This document shows, piece by piece, positions 6,009 through 9,907 of a stretch of 9,907 nucleotides of DNA; within the stretch, counting starts at the first letter, position 1, and each line of letters opens with the position of its first letter. The translations under genes were made by a program, and so were the position numbers. The notes below the pieces were generated by a model. It was given only the letters and a program-made list of their open reading frames with translations. It made no database searches and was not told the origin of the DNA. Location: NCBI GenBank assembly GCA_026015225.1, contig JAOZGV010000058.1, positions 1 through 9,907 on the forward strand, written 5' to 3'. Source of the DNA: Candidatus Bathyarchaeota archaeon. GTDB taxonomy: Archaea > Thermoproteota > Bathyarchaeia > 40CM-2-53-6 > RBG-13-38-9.

Positions 6009-6031
6009 TAATATATCATTTTTTTAAAAAA
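6009..6031 (-). promoter_or_regulatory. TATA-like region upstream of the KaiC-like gene
   Basis: Within the 108-bp gap 5963-6070, the - strand reads a T/A block (TTTTTTAAAAAAATG) followed by GATATATTA. Either would place a start about 25 nt downstream, leaving a leader of roughly 25-40 nt before the TTG at 5962. The T run could instead terminate transcripts from the prepilin peptidase gene. Composition-based inference only. Confidence 0.3.
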
Positions 6032-6070
6032 CTAACTAATGTGATTACTACTATTCTGAAGATGGTGGAA

Positions 6071-6847
6071 TTAAATATTAGCTAAAAGACTAAAAATAAT
6101 ATCGCTTGTGAAAATTGTTATTATGTAACCTAAAGTAATGAACAGAATCATTGGTAACAACGGAGTAACCCAGATATAGTTAGGCAATTTTTTAGTAGTA
6201 TATTTGTTTGTCAGATTCTGAAATGATTGAACGTCGATATCATCAATTTTAGTTAGAATTTTCAAGTTCCTATGCATGGCACCATCTTTTATCTTTACTT
6301 CTTCGATAGGATGGAAATATTGAATTTTGTTATCAAGATCGTTTACACTCATTTTATAACCTGTAATTAAGACCAGTATCTTTTTCCATAAAGGTTCATC
6401 CTCAAAACCAAGAAACAGGCTCTCTTTTTTAAAAAAGATCCAAAAAATATTTCTTAAAAATGAATACACAAAAACAATGGAAGAAATGATGAATGAATTG
6501 ATAAAAACAGACAAAGGAAAAAAAGGATGAAAAAAAAATATAACAAAATTTGGATAGAGGGGCATTGCAATACCTATGCATATGTAAGCTTTTGAATCGG
6601 CTCCCCCCATCATGCCACTATAAAAACCAAGAAAAGAAATCAATAAAATAATAAAAATCGATAACAAAGAAATAAGCATTAAATCTCTTCGAAGCAAAAT
6701 TCTCGAAGCTGTAAGGAGAATTGCTATTGGTAGAAATGCAATCCAAACACTATTTGAAACTTTACGTATTTTTAGATCATTCCAAGTTCCATATCCCAAA
6801 AATATCAGGCTAAAAAATACTGCGAGTAGATCAATGTAGGCAATCAT
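6071..6847 (-). CDS. Archaeal prepilin/prearchaellin peptidase (A24 family, FlaK/PibD type)
   Basis: This 258-residue integral membrane aspartic protease would cleave class III signal peptides of archaellins and type IV pilin-like proteins at the cytoplasmic face. Both catalytic aspartates are visible: D24 in WNDLKIRKVSN and D84 in the G81-G-A-D84-S-K motif, the archaeal form of GxGD. Hydrophobic helices lie at about 4-20, 34-50, 57-77, 86-105 and 112-138. A charged cytoplasmic segment (about 140-222) follows, and a final helix pair region begins at W226-V-T-P-L-L-P and ends near 256, as in archaeal A24 proteins with the archaeal C-terminal extension. Its ATG overlaps the stop of the large surface protein as ATGA (6844-6847), so translation is probably coupled. 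No gene in this window encodes a clear class III signal peptide, so its substrates must be elsewhere. The family call is confident. Confidence 0.88.
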   Translation of the reverse strand: MIAYIDLLAVFFSLIFLGYGTWNDLKIRKVSNSVWIAFLPIAILLTASRILLRRDLMLISLLSIFIILLISFLGFYSGMMGGADSKAYICIGIAMPLYPNFVIFFFHPFFPLSVFINSFIISSIVFVYSFLRNIFWIFFKKESLFLGFEDEPLWKKILVLITGYKMSVNDLDNKIQYFHPIEEVKIKDGAMHRNLKILTKIDDIDVQSFQNLTNKYTTKKLPNYIWVTPLLPMILFITLGYIITIFTSDIIFSLLANI

Positions 6848-9800
6848 GAATTACTCATCTCTGGCAATCTAATTTTCATTTGTTTCTTTCGCATAAAGAG
6901 AATGAGGATTACAAAAAATAAAGAAAAAATAATGGTTGTTGATATAAACGAAAATTCTGGAATTTCAGTAGAACTTAGAATCATAGAGTTTTTTATTTTG
7001 CCGTATCCTGGAACGTATGCGGTTGCCGTAATTGCTTGAGAATCGAACGGAACATCGTTTTCAATGAACCAACTTATACATTTTCCACTTGTTGAGTTGA
7101 TTTTACCCGATTCAACAGTCCATTTGATATTTATCAAGTTTGTATCTATTAATTTTGAATTGATATCAGCTTCTACAATATACTCTATTCCCCTCTCTGT
7201 AGAAATTGGAGGATGAAGAGATAATTCCAGCTCTAAAATACTTGAATAAAAAGGCAGTCCAGATTGCTCAAGTAAGATTTCACCAAGACTAACCACTCCT
7301 GCTCCTTGTATGGTGAATGTTCTCTGTTCGCTATTATAACCGGGGATTGTAAGATCAACGGTATGCGTTCCTCCCATTAAAAATAGTCTAAAATATCCAT
7401 CCAATGATGATGTAAAGCGATCATTTTTTGAAATTTTAACCCAGGAAAGAGGAACTGGATCCCCGGTCATATTGCGCCCAGTTACTATTCCATGAACCAT
7501 TCCCATTCTATGTACTTCAAAGATAATTGATTTGATCTCATAAACAGAGTCCAATGTGATATTTACTGCTTTAGTCTGTACATGCCTGGAATCAAAACCA
7601 ATCTCATCGACCCTGACATCATAATATCCCGGACCTAAACCATAATCTTTGATTCTAAATCCCGAGGGGGTGATATAATAGAAATGGGTCGGAAGTTTAT
7701 AACCAAATGGAGTATAATTGTAGTAACCGAAGATAGAAAAATCTGAATAATTCGAACCAGGATTCTCCGTTGATATCTGAATTGCTTTAATTTGATTAAA
7801 ACCATTTTGGATCTTTACGTTCAAAAAAACTTTCTCTGAAATTGGAGTATTCAAACCATCTTTCATAAAAAATATTCTACCTTCAATACCGGCTCCTCTT
7901 CGTATTCTTAAATAACCATAATCTACTGTAGGTAAATCCGCAATCTCAAACTCTGATGGAATATCCAGTTCAACCATAGAAGATTCATTTATTAAATAAC
8001 CGTAAGTTTGTGCAGTTAATGAATAAGTCCCAGACGATATAGCGGACGGAATGGCGCCATAGTTTATTATGTATGTTAAGGACCAATTGTTACCACAGTA
8101 CCATACAGTAACTTTTGTAGGTTCTACTAGATACCAGTATGTTTGAGTCGTCCAATTAAGAGGTATGCTGTCGGTATGAAGATCAAAGATTTCACCTCTG
8201 CCTACTGCTGAAGTCCCATCTATCCATACTCGTAGAAATCTTCCTGGAAAAGTCCAATTAAGAGGATGGGAAGTATGAGTACTAGGATTTATTTCTACGG
8301 ACTCTACAACAATTTTAATTACTCCACCCGGTATGCACTTTATACTTGCTGTTGCATTGCTACCGGTAGAAATACTTACCGTAATATCCTTTTCTTGAAG
8401 GAATCCCTTCAAAAATACTTTAATGTAGTATTCCCCATCTTCCAATCCATAATCTTTCCTAGCCCATACACCGGAATATGTCTTATTATAAAAATCACTG
8501 AAACCTAAAATATAGAAGCGAACTTTCGTTTCATCAGCATATGCTACGGTATCATTGGCATATGTATAATTCATCAACGTAATGCCTTTAAGAACGCCCA
8601 GTTCATCATACGCTTCTGCAAGAATATTTCCACCGAATAATGCCCCGCTATTAATCCCATTAATGTAATTTCCAAGATCTCGAGGCGTTCTAGGAAAAGT
8701 CAGAGTACAGGTTATTATTCCTCCATTTTTCAAGGAAATATTATGATATTGTGTTTGCTCAGGCATAACTGTGTAAACAAACTCCTTCTGTTTATGTACA
8801 TATCCGAAGATCCATGCTTTTAACCTAAAAGTTCCAGGTTCAAATCCAGAATATCTTGTACCATTTATCCAATAGGGATCCCAAGTTTTATCTCCTTGAG
8901 ATACACCATAATATTCTCCTACAAGATTGTCCTCCATGTCATATGCTTCAACAGTATAGTTTAGATGCTGAATTCCGGCTTTTGAAAACCATGCATTATC
9001 GACTATAGAGCGTATTGGGGATCCAGAATCGCCTGCGCTGAAATAATTCAAAAATCCGTTTACTTTAACCCCTCTTTGCAAAGGAAAAATTAAATTGGTG
9101 AGATTCCCTCCTCTAACAAGAAGTATTGTTTGATCATATGTTGATGTGAAATATGCATATCCTGTTGCACTTGAGTATCCTGCTGAACCAGTAAGTTGAT
9201 ATCTTCCAGAATAAAGGCCAGTAATGTTGAACGCTCCAGTAGTTGAATTGACATACGCTTTAGACATTTTCCCTTTGTTAATCTCTTTTGCATAAATTAT
9301 CCCCTCTGCAGTTATCGGAGTTTGAAATTCTGGGTCGACAATCGTTCCGGCAATAAAGCCTGGATCTTCTCTCATGCTTACCGGAATCGTGATATTCTCC
9401 ATTATAGCGCCTGAAAAGTCAGGCAAATCACTCGAATTGAGACTTGTTGCTGTGTAGATAGTGAAATTGTATGTTCCCGCAATCGAAGGTGCCATTAAGT
9501 TTTTGAAGAATATTTTCTGTGGTGGAGAGAATATTTCATAATCTGGACTGTGAACTTCGACTCTGTAAGGAGAATAATATTTGTAAGGAAAACGAGAGGC
9601 TTCATCCAGCACTAGGTAGTAGAAATAATCGTTCGTTATCGTCGAATTCAGAAATGATGTGTCGTTTTCTCCAAATCCTTCAAGAAACTCTCTTGGAACC
9701 AAAATACGGACAGCCAGTCCGCTATGATTGATGGTAAATTCGATATCTCCCTCGGTCCTAAAAAAGACTCCCCAAGATTTTGTTGGTGTGACGTGCGTCT

Positions 9801-9894
9801 CTGCATTTGTGAAGGTCTCATTTATGGTGGGGAGATTTAAGATGAGAACTAATAGAAGAAGGACCGAGATAGTAAATCTCCTCATAGTTCCCAT
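6844..9894 (-). CDS. Large modular surface protein with carboxypeptidase-regulatory-like repeats and PEF-CTERM-like tail
   Basis: This protein of about 1,016 residues is secreted and membrane-anchored. Numbered from the chosen ATG at 9894, it has a signal peptide (RRF at 5-7, hydrophobic core at about 9-22), a unique N-terminal domain to about 175, and six beta-sandwich-like modules between about 178 and 853. Each module opens with a G-x-I/V-x-G-like strand and closes with the G-x-Y-x-L/V...G-Y/F motif of carboxypeptidase-regulatory-like (CnaB-type) domains. A further strand-rich region follows (about 880-970), then I978-P-E-F, a hydrophobic helix (about 982-1001) and RKK. I count 26 N-x-S/T sequons, strong support for an extracellular, glycosylated location. 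The frame is open to the window's edge: TTG 9903, ATG 9894 and ATG 9885 are all possible, no Shine-Dalgarno is visible, and an upstream start cannot be excluded. It overlaps the prepilin peptidase gene by ATGA. It is probably a cell-surface scaffold or adhesin; the precise role is unknown. Confidence 0.8.
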   Translation of the reverse strand: MGTMRRFTISVLLLLVLILNLPTINETFTNAETHVTPTKSWGVFFRTEGDIEFTINHSGLAVRILVPREFLEGFGENDTSFLNSTITNDYFYYLVLDEASRFPYKYYSPYRVEVHSPDYEIFSPPQKIFFKNLMAPSIAGTYNFTIYTATSLNSSDLPDFSGAIMENITIPVSMREDPGFIAGTIVDPEFQTPITAEGIIYAKEINKGKMSKAYVNSTTGAFNITGLYSGRYQLTGSAGYSSATGYAYFTSTYDQTILLVRGGNLTNLIFPLQRGVKVNGFLNYFSAGDSGSPIRSIVDNAWFSKAGIQHLNYTVEAYDMEDNLVGEYYGVSQGDKTWDPYWINGTRYSGFEPGTFRLKAWIFGYVHKQKEFVYTVMPEQTQYHNISLKNGGIITCTLTFPRTPRDLGNYINGINSGALFGGNILAEAYDELGVLKGITLMNYTYANDTVAYADETKVRFYILGFSDFYNKTYSGVWARKDYGLEDGEYYIKVFLKGFLQEKDITVSISTGSNATASIKCIPGGVIKIVVESVEINPSTHTSHPLNWTFPGRFLRVWIDGTSAVGRGEIFDLHTDSIPLNWTTQTYWYLVEPTKVTVWYCGNNWSLTYIINYGAIPSAISSGTYSLTAQTYGYLINESSMVELDIPSEFEIADLPTVDYGYLRIRRGAGIEGRIFFMKDGLNTPISEKVFLNVKIQNGFNQIKAIQISTENPGSNYSDFSIFGYYNYTPFGYKLPTHFYYITPSGFRIKDYGLGPGYYDVRVDEIGFDSRHVQTKAVNITLDSVYEIKSIIFEVHRMGMVHGIVTGRNMTGDPVPLSWVKISKNDRFTSSLDGYFRLFLMGGTHTVDLTIPGYNSEQRTFTIQGAGVVSLGEILLEQSGLPFYSSILELELSLHPPISTERGIEYIVEADINSKLIDTNLINIKWTVESGKINSTSGKCISWFIENDVPFDSQAITATAYVPGYGKIKNSMILSSTEIPEFSFISTTIIFSLFFVILILFMRKKQMKIRLPEMSNS
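6883..6963 (-). other. PEF-CTERM-like C-terminal sorting/anchor segment
   Basis: The segment encodes I-P-E-F-S, a run of about 20 hydrophobic residues and then R-K-K. This tripartite layout is that of archaeal PEF-CTERM tails, thought to be recognised by archaeosortases. The canonical form is PEFP; here the residue after F is serine, and about 12 further residues follow the basic cluster. It could be a plain transmembrane anchor. No archaeosortase gene is in the window. Confidence 0.5.
7336..9363 (-). repeat. Six divergent carboxypeptidase-regulatory-like modules inside the surface protein
   Basis: The closing motif L/F-x-x-G-x-Y/F-x-L/V-x(5)-G-Y/F occurs near residues 227 (YSGRYQLTGSAGY), 351 (EPGTFRLKAWIFGY), 484 (EDGEYYIKVFLKGF), 619 (SSGTYSLTAQTYGY), 753 (GPGYYDVRVDEIGF) and 839 (MGGTHTVDLTIPGY). 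The middle four are 133, 135 and 134 residues apart. Opening strands occur near 178, 275, 391, 523, 667 and 797. Two modules share KDYGL at matching positions (8404-8457 and 7597-7650). The repeats are old and divergent, with little DNA identity, so they reflect tandem domain duplication and not a recent expansion. Confidence 0.6.
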
Positions 9895-9907
9895 TTTAAT
9901 CAAGATT

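Noticed and set aside
6515..6545. Homopolymeric A-rich stretch as a regulatory or phase-variable tract
   Set aside because: It simply encodes phenylalanine- and lysine-rich membrane-edge residues of the prepilin peptidase, and the frame is intact.
8266..9731. Open frames on the + strand opposite the large surface protein
   Set aside because: They are short, lack ribosome binding sites and recognisable motifs, and lie wholly inside a well-supported gene on the other strand.
1..9907. CRISPR array, insertion sequence or defence island
   Set aside because: I see no spaced direct repeats, transposase motifs, terminal inverted repeats or defence-type nuclease/helicase genes. The window is metabolic and cell-surface in character.

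Overview
The window looks like part of an AT-rich archaeal chromosome. Four things point to Archaea: a four-subunit pyruvate-type ferredoxin oxidoreductase in gamma-delta-alpha-beta order, a stand-alone methionyl-tRNA synthetase beta-type tRNA-binding protein, a single-domain KaiC-like ATPase, and a FlaK/PibD-type prepilin peptidase beside a sequon-rich surface protein with a PEF-CTERM-like tail. An uncultivated Thermoproteota lineage such as Bathyarchaeia is a plausible guess. That is inference only, because no rRNA or other phylogenetic marker is present.

Positions 1-3754 (+ strand) form one tight gene string: the 3' part of porG, then porD, porA and porB, separated by at most 6 bp or overlapping by ATGA. 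It continues after 21 bp with a small secreted DUF4382-like protein and after 24 bp with a divergent dCTP deaminase/dUTPase-fold protein that starts at TTG behind a good Shine-Dalgarno. The first four genes make the complex that interconverts pyruvate (or another 2-oxoacid) plus CoA with acyl-CoA, CO2 and reduced ferredoxin.

Positions 3764-9903 (- strand) hold five genes, read from right to left. They are a ~1,016-residue modular surface protein, a prepilin peptidase overlapping it by ATGA, a KaiC-like ATPase, a MetG-beta-type tRNA-binding protein, and an unrecognised signal-peptide/C-terminal-anchor protein. The two strings converge with only 9 bp between their stop codons. The - strand side has an oligo(T) tract right after its stop.

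The only sizeable gene-free stretch is 5021-5221 (201 bp). It holds an imperfect 13-bp inverted repeat enclosing a 47-nt loop, a small hairpin next to a T run, and a TATA-like element placed to drive the tRNA-binding protein gene. The 108-bp gap 5963-6070 is very AT-rich and holds a likely promoter for the KaiC-like gene.

I found no mobile element, CRISPR array, tRNA or rRNA, and no convincing defence or other new multi-gene system. The items most worth a second look are the structured intergenic element, the degenerate dUTPase-fold protein, and the regular repeat architecture of the large surface protein coupled to a prepilin peptidase.
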